From JBJEQG01 sp051881635 (GTDB lineage Bacteria; Bacillota; Clostridia; Oscillospirales; Acutalibacteraceae): a DNA stretch of 8,848 nucleotides. How positions within the stretch are numbered: the stretch's first letter is position 1; each line of letters begins with the position of its first letter. The notes below the pieces were generated by a model. It did not search any database and was not told where the DNA came from. It saw only the letters and a list, made by a program, of their open reading frames with translations. Made by a program: the position numbers and the translations under genes. The DNA lies in NCBI GenBank assembly GCA_051881635.1, contig JBJEQG010000151.1, positions 1 to 8,848 of the forward strand, in the 5' to 3' direction. This document shows positions 1 through 6,872 of this stretch, in pieces.

Positions 1-467
1 TTATTCAGAGCAGACATAGACACAGAAGCAACATCAGAACCATTTAAATTCCAATATGGATAGATTTTTATAAAGTAACTTGAACTGTATTGCTTATTCT
101 ATCTATAATTTAAATTCCAATATGGATAGATTTTTATTTCAAAGTGTCCTCAGCGGTGTAATTTGTCAAGTAAATTTAAATTCCAATATGGATAGATTTT
201 TATCGGTTCGGTTCACAATTTGAAACGAACAGTTTTGTGATTTAAATTCCAATATGGATAGATTTTTATCTATATATGCTTCATTCTAATTCCTCTTTGA
301 ATTAATTTAAATTCCAATATGGATAGATTTTTATGACTTTCATGCAGCGGTGGCAATACAATCGAAAACAGATTTAAATTCCAATATGGATAGATTTTTA
401 TATTATAACAAAGATATTCAAGCGAACAAACAAATAGATTTAAATTCCAATATGGATAGATTTTTAT
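1..467 (-). CRISPR. Type I-B CRISPR array, 7 complete repeats, cut by left window edge
   Basis: Seven identical 30-bp repeats lie at 42-71, 108-137, 174-203, 240-269, 305-334, 372-401 and 438-467. On the + strand each begins ATTTAAAT, has the core TCCAATATGGA and ends GATTTTTAT. The six complete spacers between them are 35-37 bp and all different. Bases 1-4 (TTAT) match the last four bases of a further repeat, which would make 5-41 a 37-bp spacer, so the array probably continues left of the window. I read it on the minus strand: there the repeat ends in GGAATTTAAAT, like the 3' ends of clostridial I-B repeats, and the AT-rich leader and cas2 lie at the high-coordinate end. The newest spacer should therefore be 402-437. 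No degenerate terminal repeat is seen. The core can form only a weak 4-bp stem (TCCA/TGGA, 3-nt loop). Confidence 0.98.
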
Positions 468-581
468 CCGTTAGCAAAATATGCTCTTTACTTCGGAATT
501 AAAGAACTATATTTTGTCAACCTAATTAAGAATAATCAAACTTATACTCTTTGAATTTTTAAATTAAAACAAACTTCGCTT

Positions 582-609
582 ATTAAAGCTCTTTTTAGCT
601 CTTTGTCGA
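582..609 (-). promoter_or_regulatory. Candidate pre-crRNA promoter in the leader
   Basis: On the minus strand a TCGACA -35-like hexamer (604-609) is followed after 16 bp by a TTTAAT -10-like hexamer (582-587). Each matches the sigma-70 consensus at 5 of 6 positions. Transcription would start near 575, giving about 107 nt of leader RNA before the first repeat. In AT-rich DNA such matches arise easily by chance, so this is only the best candidate I found. The array could also be read through from the cas operon. Confidence 0.3.
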
Positions 610-623
610 CCCCCTTCCATTTT

Positions 624-644
624 TTGTCTAAGACAGGTAGACAA
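624..644 (-). other. Hairpin immediately downstream of cas2
   Basis: TTGTCTA and TAGACAA form a perfect 7-bp inverted repeat (624-630 and 638-644) with a 7-nt loop, starting 8 nt after the cas2 stop on the minus strand. It has no U-tract on its 3' side in the cas2 direction, so it does not look like an intrinsic terminator. Part of the same arm can instead pair imperfectly with GGTCGAC at 605-611 (6 Watson-Crick pairs with one mismatch). It may stabilise the end of the cas mRNA or be part of the leader recognition region; the function is not known from the sequence. Confidence 0.45.
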
Positions 645-652
645 TACAAAAA

Positions 653-931
653 CTACAAAAAATTTGAAGTTTTATCCTCCTCCTTTCCCCAAAATTCTTT
701 ACCTAGCCAACGCTCTTCTCGTGTATGAAATAAAATAACTGAGTCTTTGTCCTTACGAATATAAACAGCTAATTCTTTTTGTAAAGCTAAAGCATTCGCT
801 CGACTTAAATTTCCTTCAAACACTGAATTTTGAATATGTGTTAAATACTTTTTACATATTTTAAATACCTTAGGCAAAATCTTTTTTCCAGATTCATCGG
901 TCATAATATCATAAACCAAAATAGCGTACAT
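653..931 (-). CDS. cas2: Cas2, spacer-acquisition subunit
   Basis: Cas2 is the small dimeric, ferredoxin-fold protein that bridges two Cas1 dimers during spacer integration. The 92-residue product has the usual length and opens with the family's first beta strand, YAILVYDI, carrying the conserved aspartate D8. The second typical segment, QNSVFEGNLS (residues 34-43), follows the first helix. The C-terminal tail after residue 75 is charged and probably disordered. The gene starts 3 bp after the cas1 stop. No strong ribosome binding site is present; only GGTGG at 938-942 lies upstream, so translation is probably coupled to cas1. It is the last protein gene of the operon, directly before the leader. 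The stop is TAG. Confidence 0.97.
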   Translation of the reverse strand: MYAILVYDIMTDESGKKILPKVFKICKKYLTHIQNSVFEGNLSRANALALQKELAVYIRKDKDSVILFHTREERWLGKEFWGKEEDKTSNFL

Positions 932-934
932 TGT

Positions 935-1927
935 TTACCACCAAATTTCAAAGCCCTTATATTCTTTTTCATGTAGCAAATGCTTAACAATTTTATACAA
1001 TTCCAAACGAATGAGAAATTGATAGGAAACATTTTTATTGAGTTCCTTGTGAAATATTGTTTTCTTCAATCGCTCATCTAATTCCTGCATAATAGTTTTA
1101 GAAGCCTTTTCTGTTAAATGCAAACCATTAAAGTCTTTTGTAAAACTCTTTTCGGTAATCTGGTTTCTATTAAGTAAAGAAAAAATTAAGCGGTCAGCAA
1201 TCAGTGGTTTAAATACCTCAGAAACATCTAATGCCAATGAAAAACGCCTTGTTCCCGGTTGATGTAAAAAACTAATTGTTGGATTAAGTTGAGTTTTATA
1301 AATTTCGGAAAGCGTTTTTGTATAAATCAATGAATTTACAAATGAAATCAAACTGTTAATCATATTGTCTGCTGGATGATAAACACGCTTTTCAAATTCA
1401 ATATTTTGGTCGATAATAGTGTTCCATGCACTATAATATTCACGCCGAATATTTCCTTCAATACCCATCAATTCTTCAATCGTTTTGACTGTGTATAACT
1501 GTCTTCGCAAACTTTCTATATTGTGCATTTGCTCCGATACATTTTTTCCTCTGCCATTGTAATACCTCAGATTACGATAAATATTGGCAGAGGCAGAACG
1601 AATAAATTCCGTTGCCAACTTCATGCGTTCTGCATAATCTGTATAGGTTTGGACCTGTTGAACCAAAAGCTGTCCTGCCAACTTGCTTTCCTTGGGATAA
1701 AAACTTCCAATATAAAAATCGTAATAGTTAAAAAAATGAACCACAATTCCGTGCTGTGACAAAATATTGAGCAACTTGGTTGTCATTGTCATTTCGTTCA
1801 TAATATAAATTTCTTTGGCATTTTCAATGGCTATATCCTTATATGAACCGTCTTGAAGGGTTAATCGTATGGTCTTGTCCTTTTGACTCAGTGAACCGGC
1901 ATTATAAATATAATAACTTTCTTGCAT
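935..1927 (-). CDS. cas1: Cas1, spacer integrase (type I-B)
   Basis: Cas1 is the metal-dependent integrase that, with Cas2, inserts new spacers at the leader-proximal repeat. The 330-residue protein is full length. The N-terminal beta domain spans roughly residues 1-85 and the helical catalytic domain follows. Family motifs are clear: MGIEG with catalytic E157, PADNMINSLISF around N191, SFLHQPG with H222, and LALDVSEVFKPLIADR with D234. The E/H/D metal-binding set is therefore intact, so the enzyme should be active. The ATG at 1925-1927 is preceded by GAGG (1934-1937) at 6 nt spacing, and this site overlaps the cas4 stop codon, with 8 bp between the genes. Cas1 sits between cas4 and cas2, the standard I-B adaptation order. 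Confidence 0.98.
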   Translation of the reverse strand: MQESYYIYNAGSLSQKDKTIRLTLQDGSYKDIAIENAKEIYIMNEMTMTTKLLNILSQHGIVVHFFNYYDFYIGSFYPKESKLAGQLLVQQVQTYTDYAERMKLATEFIRSASANIYRNLRYYNGRGKNVSEQMHNIESLRRQLYTVKTIEELMGIEGNIRREYYSAWNTIIDQNIEFEKRVYHPADNMINSLISFVNSLIYTKTLSEIYKTQLNPTISFLHQPGTRRFSLALDVSEVFKPLIADRLIFSLLNRNQITEKSFTKDFNGLHLTEKASKTIMQELDERLKKTIFHKELNKNVSYQFLIRLELYKIVKHLLHEKEYKGFEIWW

Positions 1928-1935
1928 CTCTCACC

Positions 1936-2433
1936 TCAAATATAACAAAAATCATAATAGGCACAGGATTTGCAAAACTTTTTTCCTTCTCTATATGGAG
2001 GAATTTCAGATTGCTTTATATCCTTAATATGGGCAAGCGTTTTTTCAAGTTCTACTATATCTTCTTCGGTTAAATCTACCCAAAGACTTTGTTTTAAAAG
2101 CGGATAGTCTATCCTCCCCCGCAATCCCTCTATACCTCGTGATTGCAGATAATAAATATAATATTTTAGCTGCCATATACCTGCCTCTTCTATTTTTCGG
2201 CTTTTCTTGACCTCATGCAGAATATTATGTTCCGACAGATAATCAATGTTGATTGTGTCATCAATCATAATATGTTTCTTTTGATTAGTATAGGTTGTTT
2301 CGTCCAAAACTTTGCCGAGTTTGACATTTTCACTTTCGCTTTCCATAGATATTTCATGTGAAAAATACCACAGCTTTTTTTGACAAACATAATAGTAGTA
2401 AATATCCATACCCGTAACTTTCATTTCGTCCAT
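1936..2433 (-). CDS. cas4: Cas4, PAM-processing nuclease (RecB-like, Fe-S)
   Basis: Cas4 trims prespacer ends and selects PAM-containing fragments for Cas1-Cas2. The 165-residue protein shows the compact family architecture. One cysteine is near the N-terminus (C17 in YVCQKK) and three near the C-terminus (C154, C157 and C163 in CKSCAYYDFC), as expected for a [4Fe-4S] cluster. Between them lies the RecB-type nuclease core: IDDTINIDYL around residues 57-66, HEVKKS with E74 and K76, and QLKYYIYYL with Q88. Residue 44 in LGKVLDE is aspartate where many Cas4 proteins have histidine; I cannot tell whether this matters. The ATG is preceded by TGAGG, where TGA is the cas3 stop, at 5 nt spacing. The gap to cas3 is 7 bp. 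Confidence 0.96.
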   Translation of the reverse strand: MDEMKVTGMDIYYYYVCQKKLWYFSHEISMESESENVKLGKVLDETTYTNQKKHIMIDDTINIDYLSEHNILHEVKKSRKIEEAGIWQLKYYIYYLQSRGIEGLRGRIDYPLLKQSLWVDLTEEDIVELEKTLAHIKDIKQSEIPPYREGKKFCKSCAYYDFCYI

Positions 2434-2440
2434 AAAAACC

Positions 2441-4618
2441 TCACAAAAAAGCTGAGTATGTTTCTTTGCTTAATTCTTCTTGCAGCATTACAAGACCTTT
2501 ATCTTCTGTATATTCGCAACTTCCTAAAATCGGAATAGACAAGTGTCCCGATTTTATATAGGAAATTGTTTTTCTACTATGAAAGCGTGAAACAGAAACT
2601 GTAAACTTCACAATTTTATCATGTTGTTCAAAAATTTTCTCTTTATCGGCCATTGAATCTGAAATCACACTTAATGCTCTATCAATCGTTTCTCGATTTC
2701 CATTATAAACGCTTTCTGGAATAACATCTATTGTATCAATATTTCTTAACTTTTCTGAGGGGTCACTGACATATTCGGGCAACTCTCTAAAATACTTCAT
2801 AATATCCAGATAGTCTGCCATATACTTTGAATCTTTAAGATTCTCTACGGATAGATATTCATCAATCAGGTTTTTCTTTTCCTGCTCGGAAATTATACCA
2901 TTCATCGTCAAAGTAGCCTGTTTTGAGTAAGCATAAATTGTTTCATCAGTAAACTTATACTTCTTGGCATTGCCTTGTAATTCCGTATAAACATAACAGT
3001 TTGGAACGGAAATATCTTTTTTTCCTCGACGATTAACACGACCAAAACGCTGAAACAGAGAAAACAAATCGGACAACTCCGTAAAAAGAATATCAAAGTC
3101 TATATCCAAACTTGCCTCAACAACAGATGTTGAAATCCAAATTTCCGTTGTGGTATTTTTCACAGCGTCCAAAATCTGTTTTTCCTTTTTGGCTCTGTCA
3201 TCTTTGGTAAAACGGGCATGAAACAAATGAACAGGTATGGAATCGTTATAATATGTTTTTAGTTCGTCATACAGTTTATTCGCTGTATCTATTGAGTTGC
3301 AGACAACAAGAAACTTTCTGACGGTATCGCTTTTTATTTCTTCTACGGCTTGGTAAATATCTTCGGCTTCAAGATTTTTTTCAAAAACAGAAACATTATG
3401 ACGCAATATACCGTCAGCAGAAAAATCCGCCATTTCCGCATCATCACCAAAAATATTTTCCAATTCTTGGCGGACAATCGGCGGTAATGTTGCCGTCAAA
3501 ACAGCAATCTTTCCGCCTATGGCATGAATCATACGAATTGCCTGCATAATCGCCGCTAATATATCGGGAGAATACATCTGAATTTCATCAATGATAAATC
3601 TGGAATACGATGCCGTTGCCAACTTGTATTCATAACCCGCCGCTTTAAAAACAAAATTAAAAATCTGGTCGGGCGTACAAACAGTAATCGGTAATGACAT
3701 TTGACGGCTGCGGTCGCAATAATCAAAGTCAAAACGGGACTCGTTTTCTTCATCTTTATCCGCATTTCTTAAATAATAAGAATACATATCGGAATGGAGG
3801 AGAGCAACACGCTTTTGGTACGCACTGCCCGATAATGTTTTAATACGCTCATACATTGCGTTGATTGCCGTTTTGAGTGGTAATACAAAGAAACATTTGT
3901 GGTCACCACTCCATAACAGACCTGCTTCTGTTTTTCCCATACCGGTCGGGGCTGTGACAATTAAGTTCTTGTCCGTGTTTTTTAGACAAAACTCCTGTAA
4001 TGGTCTTAGACTGCCATTTAAGCCCTCTTGCCAACGCTTTAAACTATCCATGAGAAAATCATTTGGTTCTTCGCAATTCAACCCTGCACTTGCACTGTAA
4101 TCACATTTATGCAAAAAGCCTTTGAGCAAAACAGCATATTTTTTATTTTCGTCTGTTTCCTTAAACAAGTCCTCTATATCATCAATACAATCCTCCATAT
4201 CTTCATACAGTTCATCTGTTCCCAACATTTCTTTCAAAAACTTTTTAATTAAACTTTCTTCGTCCTTGAAAATGCGTATTGGGGAATTGTTATGATGATA
4301 GTGGTGATATAAAACTGCAAAGCATACTGCTGTATAGTCAATACATTCGTCCTCATCAATAAAGAATAGCGACAAAACATTGTGCGGTATCTCTTTATGC
4401 GTATCAAAACGGGTATGCTTTTTAATTCGCCTTTGGAAAGCGGAATTTGCCTTGCCGTAATCGTGATACTCACAAGCTGTAAGCAAATCCTGATACAGTT
4501 GTTCGTTCTCCAAATAATGAAGTTCTTTCAAAATCTTGGCTTGTTTTTTAAGGTTATCGGTATGCTCCTGTATGGTTTCATTAGGCTTTGCAAGCTGTTG
4601 CCCTATTTTTCGCTCCAT
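2441..4618 (-). CDS. cas3: Cas3, HD nuclease-helicase
   Basis: Cas3 is recruited by target-bound Cascade, then unwinds and degrades the DNA. This 725-residue protein carries both halves. The N-terminal HD domain (about residues 10-190) has H19, the YHDYGK motif with H52-D53, H79, the histidine cluster HHYHH at 105-109, and D173 in HKCDYSAS. The SF2 helicase follows: Walker A APTGMGKT (223-230), motif II DEIQ (344-347), motif III TATLP (375-379), motif V STSVVEASLDID (496-507) and motif VI QRFGRVNRRG (523-532). The remaining roughly 190 residues form the usual C-terminal extension. All key residues are present and there is no split into Cas3' and Cas3''. The ATG has GAGGTG at 4625-4630, overlapping the cas5 stop, with a 10-bp gap. 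Confidence 0.98.
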   Translation of the reverse strand: MERKIGQQLAKPNETIQEHTDNLKKQAKILKELHYLENEQLYQDLLTACEYHDYGKANSAFQRRIKKHTRFDTHKEIPHNVLSLFFIDEDECIDYTAVCFAVLYHHYHHNNSPIRIFKDEESLIKKFLKEMLGTDELYEDMEDCIDDIEDLFKETDENKKYAVLLKGFLHKCDYSASAGLNCEEPNDFLMDSLKRWQEGLNGSLRPLQEFCLKNTDKNLIVTAPTGMGKTEAGLLWSGDHKCFFVLPLKTAINAMYERIKTLSGSAYQKRVALLHSDMYSYYLRNADKDEENESRFDFDYCDRSRQMSLPITVCTPDQIFNFVFKAAGYEYKLATASYSRFIIDEIQMYSPDILAAIMQAIRMIHAIGGKIAVLTATLPPIVRQELENIFGDDAEMADFSADGILRHNVSVFEKNLEAEDIYQAVEEIKSDTVRKFLVVCNSIDTANKLYDELKTYYNDSIPVHLFHARFTKDDRAKKEKQILDAVKNTTTEIWISTSVVEASLDIDFDILFTELSDLFSLFQRFGRVNRRGKKDISVPNCYVYTELQGNAKKYKFTDETIYAYSKQATLTMNGIISEQEKKNLIDEYLSVENLKDSKYMADYLDIMKYFRELPEYVSDPSEKLRNIDTIDVIPESVYNGNRETIDRALSVISDSMADKEKIFEQHDKIVKFTVSVSRFHSRKTISYIKSGHLSIPILGSCEYTEDKGLVMLQEELSKETYSAFL

Positions 4619-4628
4619 TCACAGCACC

Positions 4629-5681
4629 TCACATCAAAAAAACAGCATAAGTGTCCTCTCCGTTTTCATCTATATAAACGCCCTCCGTTTTCCCTTTAAT
4701 ACGGAAATCGCTTGTATATAAAACGGGAACTTTTGTAAAAATACGCTTTTGACTGCCGGATTTACCCTCTAATGTATAATTCTTAGGCAATAAATATTTT
4801 GTGCCGTTCACCATAATACCTTCATGGTTACCTCGCAACCGTAATGCTTCATTATTCTTCTCAATCAATGTACATGGAATATAGGCTGTATATTTTTTAT
4901 GTTTAAATTTACTCTCGACTTCTTTTAAATCTACCATAGAAACATCAAGCACCTCGACAAAATCTTCACTTCTGCCAATCGCTGTTAGATTATGGATATT
5001 CTCCATAATATCATTCATGGTGCTTTCATCGCTGACAACATGAATAATCAACTCTACATCGCATAAAATTTCATATCGTCCAATGCCCTTTGTTAATGTG
5101 CGAAACCTACTATAAGGCTTTGTATATCGTCTTTCCTCGAAATCTTTAAGATGACTTTCAAGTTTTTTAATACGGTCACTCTGCTTTTTTAATTCCGTTT
5201 TTGATAAATCGGCTTTTGCTTTTTTGAGATTATCCTTGCATACCTTAATCTTTTGCTTATATCGTTCTATATGCTTTGGAACAACTCTCCTTAAATAACG
5301 GTATTCTTCCAAGAGAGTGGGATTGACAACATTGATTGTAATACCCTTTTCAAAGCTGTTGCCTTGTCCTTTTTGAGAAATAGCAACAACTTCATACGCT
5401 GAACTGAGCATATCGGGATTTTTCATCTTAACCAACCAACTTCTGTCATCTTCCGTACGATTTAAAAAACAATCCTCTTTAAAAAGTTTCTGACGAAGTG
5501 AACCGTACTGTCCCTGTATGCCAATATCCATTGGGTGATATTCCGTATAACCGCACGCCTTATGCAAAGCACCAATTACAGTAGAGGGCGGCGGCAACGG
5601 ATAAGTCATGCGGCATTTGACGGTTTCTTCCCGCCTATAATTCGCACTGCTCTGTTTAATATGTATTCGTATTGCTTTCAT
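4629..5681 (-). CDS. cas5: Cas5 (Cas5b/Cst type), long form with helical insertion
   Basis: Cas5 is the Cascade subunit that caps the crRNA 5' handle and contacts Cas8. The N-terminus has the family signature TYPLPPPSTVIGALHKACG (residues 26-44) followed by HPMDIGIQG. The conserved strand KGIGRYEILCDVELIIHV (198-215) and a later segment with YLLPKNYTLEG are also present. At 350 residues it is about 100 longer than the roughly 240-260 usual for Cas5. The extra length lies between about residues 70 and 195. Residues 124-186 are very rich in K, E, R and L and look like a helical coiled coil (IERYKQKIK, LKKAKADLSK, IKKLESHLKDFEERR). The frame is continuous, so this is an insertion and not a fusion artefact. 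The ATG is preceded by GAGG at 5689-5692, spacing 7; the gap to cas7 is 13 bp. Confidence 0.94.
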   Translation of the reverse strand: MKAIRIHIKQSSANYRREETVKCRMTYPLPPPSTVIGALHKACGYTEYHPMDIGIQGQYGSLRQKLFKEDCFLNRTEDDRSWLVKMKNPDMLSSAYEVVAISQKGQGNSFEKGITINVVNPTLLEEYRYLRRVVPKHIERYKQKIKVCKDNLKKAKADLSKTELKKQSDRIKKLESHLKDFEERRYTKPYSRFRTLTKGIGRYEILCDVELIIHVVSDESTMNDIMENIHNLTAIGRSEDFVEVLDVSMVDLKEVESKFKHKKYTAYIPCTLIEKNNEALRLRGNHEGIMVNGTKYLLPKNYTLEGKSGSQKRIFTKVPVLYTSDFRIKGKTEGVYIDENGEDTYAVFLM

Positions 5682-5694
5682 CTCAGTGCCTCAC

Positions 5695-6573
5695 TTAATC
5701 GGCATAATAAGCCTGTACCTGCTCTTTCAAACTCTTGAAGAATTGTGGAACAGTTGTCGGGTGGAGTTCTTTTTCAATTTCGTCCTCGTTGGCAATCTGT
5801 CCGTTACGGAGCATAGCACAGGAATAGCTGTCAACAACCTTTTCTTTGAGCGGCTCTGTAATCAATTTGGTTCTTTGGAGATGAACAGCGTTTTCAAAAG
5901 CGTGTGTTTTGCGTGGTGACATACCGCCGACAACAAAAATCGGTTCAGCATTATCCAAGTTTCCCTTGACAACCAAAGAAAGGTTTTCAACAGCGTCCAA
6001 AATTGCACAAACACGGGTACATTTTTCGGCATTATCCGCCTCAGCATGAAAGTTATCGTCTTTACCAACACTTTCAAGGTCAATAGTGATACTGTAAATT
6101 TTCAAAGATTTGTCGAACTCATACTGATACGGCATAAGACCAACAGCTTTTGCATCGTTCTGTACATTTAAACCGTTCGCCTCAGCAAAATTTGTTGCCA
6201 AATAAAGATTGTTATGGAAACGGGTTTCATTGATGAACGGTTCGGAAGAAACAGCATCTGTCAAATAGAATGAACTGTTGCGAATGTAAGTAACATCTTT
6301 CGTGGACATATAGCCGCCCTCCAACGCACGACAAGTCGCTGCATTAACATCTTCGGTTACAAGCTTCTGCATAGCACCGTCCAAAGAGGTCTGCAAGTCA
6401 TCATACAAGCCGGCTTGAACACAAATTGCGTTCTTCATGCTTTCACGGCTGCGAATGGCATATTCCTTGCCATTCTTATAAATCTTTTGTACGCTGGCAA
6501 TGTTGCCCAACCCCTCGCCATAGTTACTTGTCATGTGGGCGATGATAGTTAAAGTCAATGCTTTTGCTTTCAT
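5695..6573 (-). CDS. cas7: Cas7 (Cst2/DevR family), Cascade backbone
   Basis: Cas7 polymerises along the crRNA spacer and forms the Cascade backbone. The Cst2/DevR subfamily is recognised from ALTLTIIAHMTSNYGEG at the N-terminus (first RRM-like strand and NYGE motif), YAIRSRESMKNAI (38-50), TRFHNNLYLATNFAEANG (117-134) and the glycine turn VVGGMSPRKTHAFENAV (214-230). The length, 292 residues, is normal. Start choice: the frame also has an ATG at 6582 that would overlap the cas8b stop as ATGA. However, the ribosome binding site AAAGGAG ends only 1 nt before that ATG and 10 nt before the ATG at 6573, and the protein from 6573 begins directly with the conserved MKAKALTLT. I prefer 6573, leaving a 5-bp gap after cas8b. 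Confidence 0.95.
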   Translation of the reverse strand: MKAKALTLTIIAHMTSNYGEGLGNIASVQKIYKNGKEYAIRSRESMKNAICVQAGLYDDLQTSLDGAMQKLVTEDVNAATCRALEGGYMSTKDVTYIRNSSFYLTDAVSSEPFINETRFHNNLYLATNFAEANGLNVQNDAKAVGLMPYQYEFDKSLKIYSITIDLESVGKDDNFHAEADNAEKCTRVCAILDAVENLSLVVKGNLDNAEPIFVVGGMSPRKTHAFENAVHLQRTKLITEPLKEKVVDSYSCAMLRNGQIANEDEIEKELHPTTVPQFFKSLKEQVQAYYAD

Positions 6574-6578
6574 AGTTA

Positions 6579-6872
6579 TCATTCTCCTTTGTTGTCATTT
6601 GATTTTGTATTTTCGGTCAAAGCGTTTACAAACGCAAATGCAATATTTTTGTTTTCTTCGGGGGCTTCAAAAAGCGGATAAGCAAAAGAAAATTCCATAC
6701 CCATATAAGACGCCAAACTCAAAATAATCTCGTTTACACGATCATAGTCATGAGCCACCAAAGCACCAACCAACTTTTGCTTATAAGAGTTGATCTTATT
6801 GCCTTTCTTTTGTTTCAACAGTTCCTGAGATACAGCAAATCCCATTTTTCTTGCATAATCAATTTCGTTCAC
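6579..6872 (-). CDS. cas11b: Probable Cas11b small subunit from internal start in cas8b
   Basis: Within cas8b, in the same frame, a GTG codon (V374, 6870-6872) follows AAAGGAG (6881-6887) at 8 nt spacing, as good a site as those of the annotated genes. Translation from it would give 97 residues ending at the cas8b stop. The product would be largely helical (YARKMGFAVSQELLKQKK, then SYKQKLVGALV and YDRVNEIILSLASYM). Type I-B, I-C and I-D systems are known to make Cas11 small subunits by internal initiation inside the large-subunit gene, and no separate cas11 gene exists here. The Shine-Dalgarno bases fall on codons for W-K-G, so they could be coincidental. The site is seen; the product is inferred. 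Confidence 0.6.
   Translation of the reverse strand: MNEIDYARKMGFAVSQELLKQKKGNKINSYKQKLVGALVAHDYDRVNEIILSLASYMGMEFSFAYPLFEAPEENKNIAFAFVNALTENTKSNDNKGE

Larger units (their letters stand above)
468..652 (-). promoter_or_regulatory. CRISPR leader between cas2 and the array
   Basis: This 185-bp AT-rich non-coding stretch separates the cas2 stop from the first repeat. Its position next to the adaptation genes and at the repeat 3'-to-5' polarity boundary marks it as the leader, which in this family drives pre-crRNA transcription and directs Cas1-Cas2 to integrate at the first repeat. It contains a hairpin just after cas2 (624-644), a GTCGAC-containing arm at 605-612, and four copies of AAAGAG (minus strand; + strand CTCTTT at 484, 547, 589 and 599). 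No open reading frame of note is present. The leader role comes from position and composition; the exact functional boundary cannot be seen. Confidence 0.85.

Noticed and set aside
204..239. Spacer with inverted GTTCG/CGAAC arms as a regulatory RNA
   Set aside because: It has normal spacer length between two perfect repeats; short inverted arms in a single spacer are expected by chance.
515..520. Perfect TTGACA on the minus strand in the leader as a pre-crRNA -35 box
   Set aside because: At 16-18 bp spacing the -10 positions read TTCCGA, TCCGAA or CCGAAG, none of which resembles TATAAT.
624..644. Intrinsic terminator after cas2
   Set aside because: The stem is AT-rich and is not followed by a U-tract in the direction of transcription.
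2908..4473. Short minus-strand open frames inside cas3 (2908-3096, 3556-3765, 3769-3960, 4249-4473)
   Set aside because: They are out-of-frame shadows of the intact Cas3 frame, which carries all HD and helicase motifs.
4382..4699. Open frame of 105 codons on the + strand, and other + strand frames within 1523-8606
   Set aside because: All lie antisense to well-supported cas genes, show no recognisable domain and no convincing ribosome binding site.
6580..6582. ATG at 6582 as the cas7 start
   Set aside because: The ribosome binding site ends 1 nt before it, too close; the ATG at 6573 has workable spacing and starts the conserved sequence. The two differ by only three residues.
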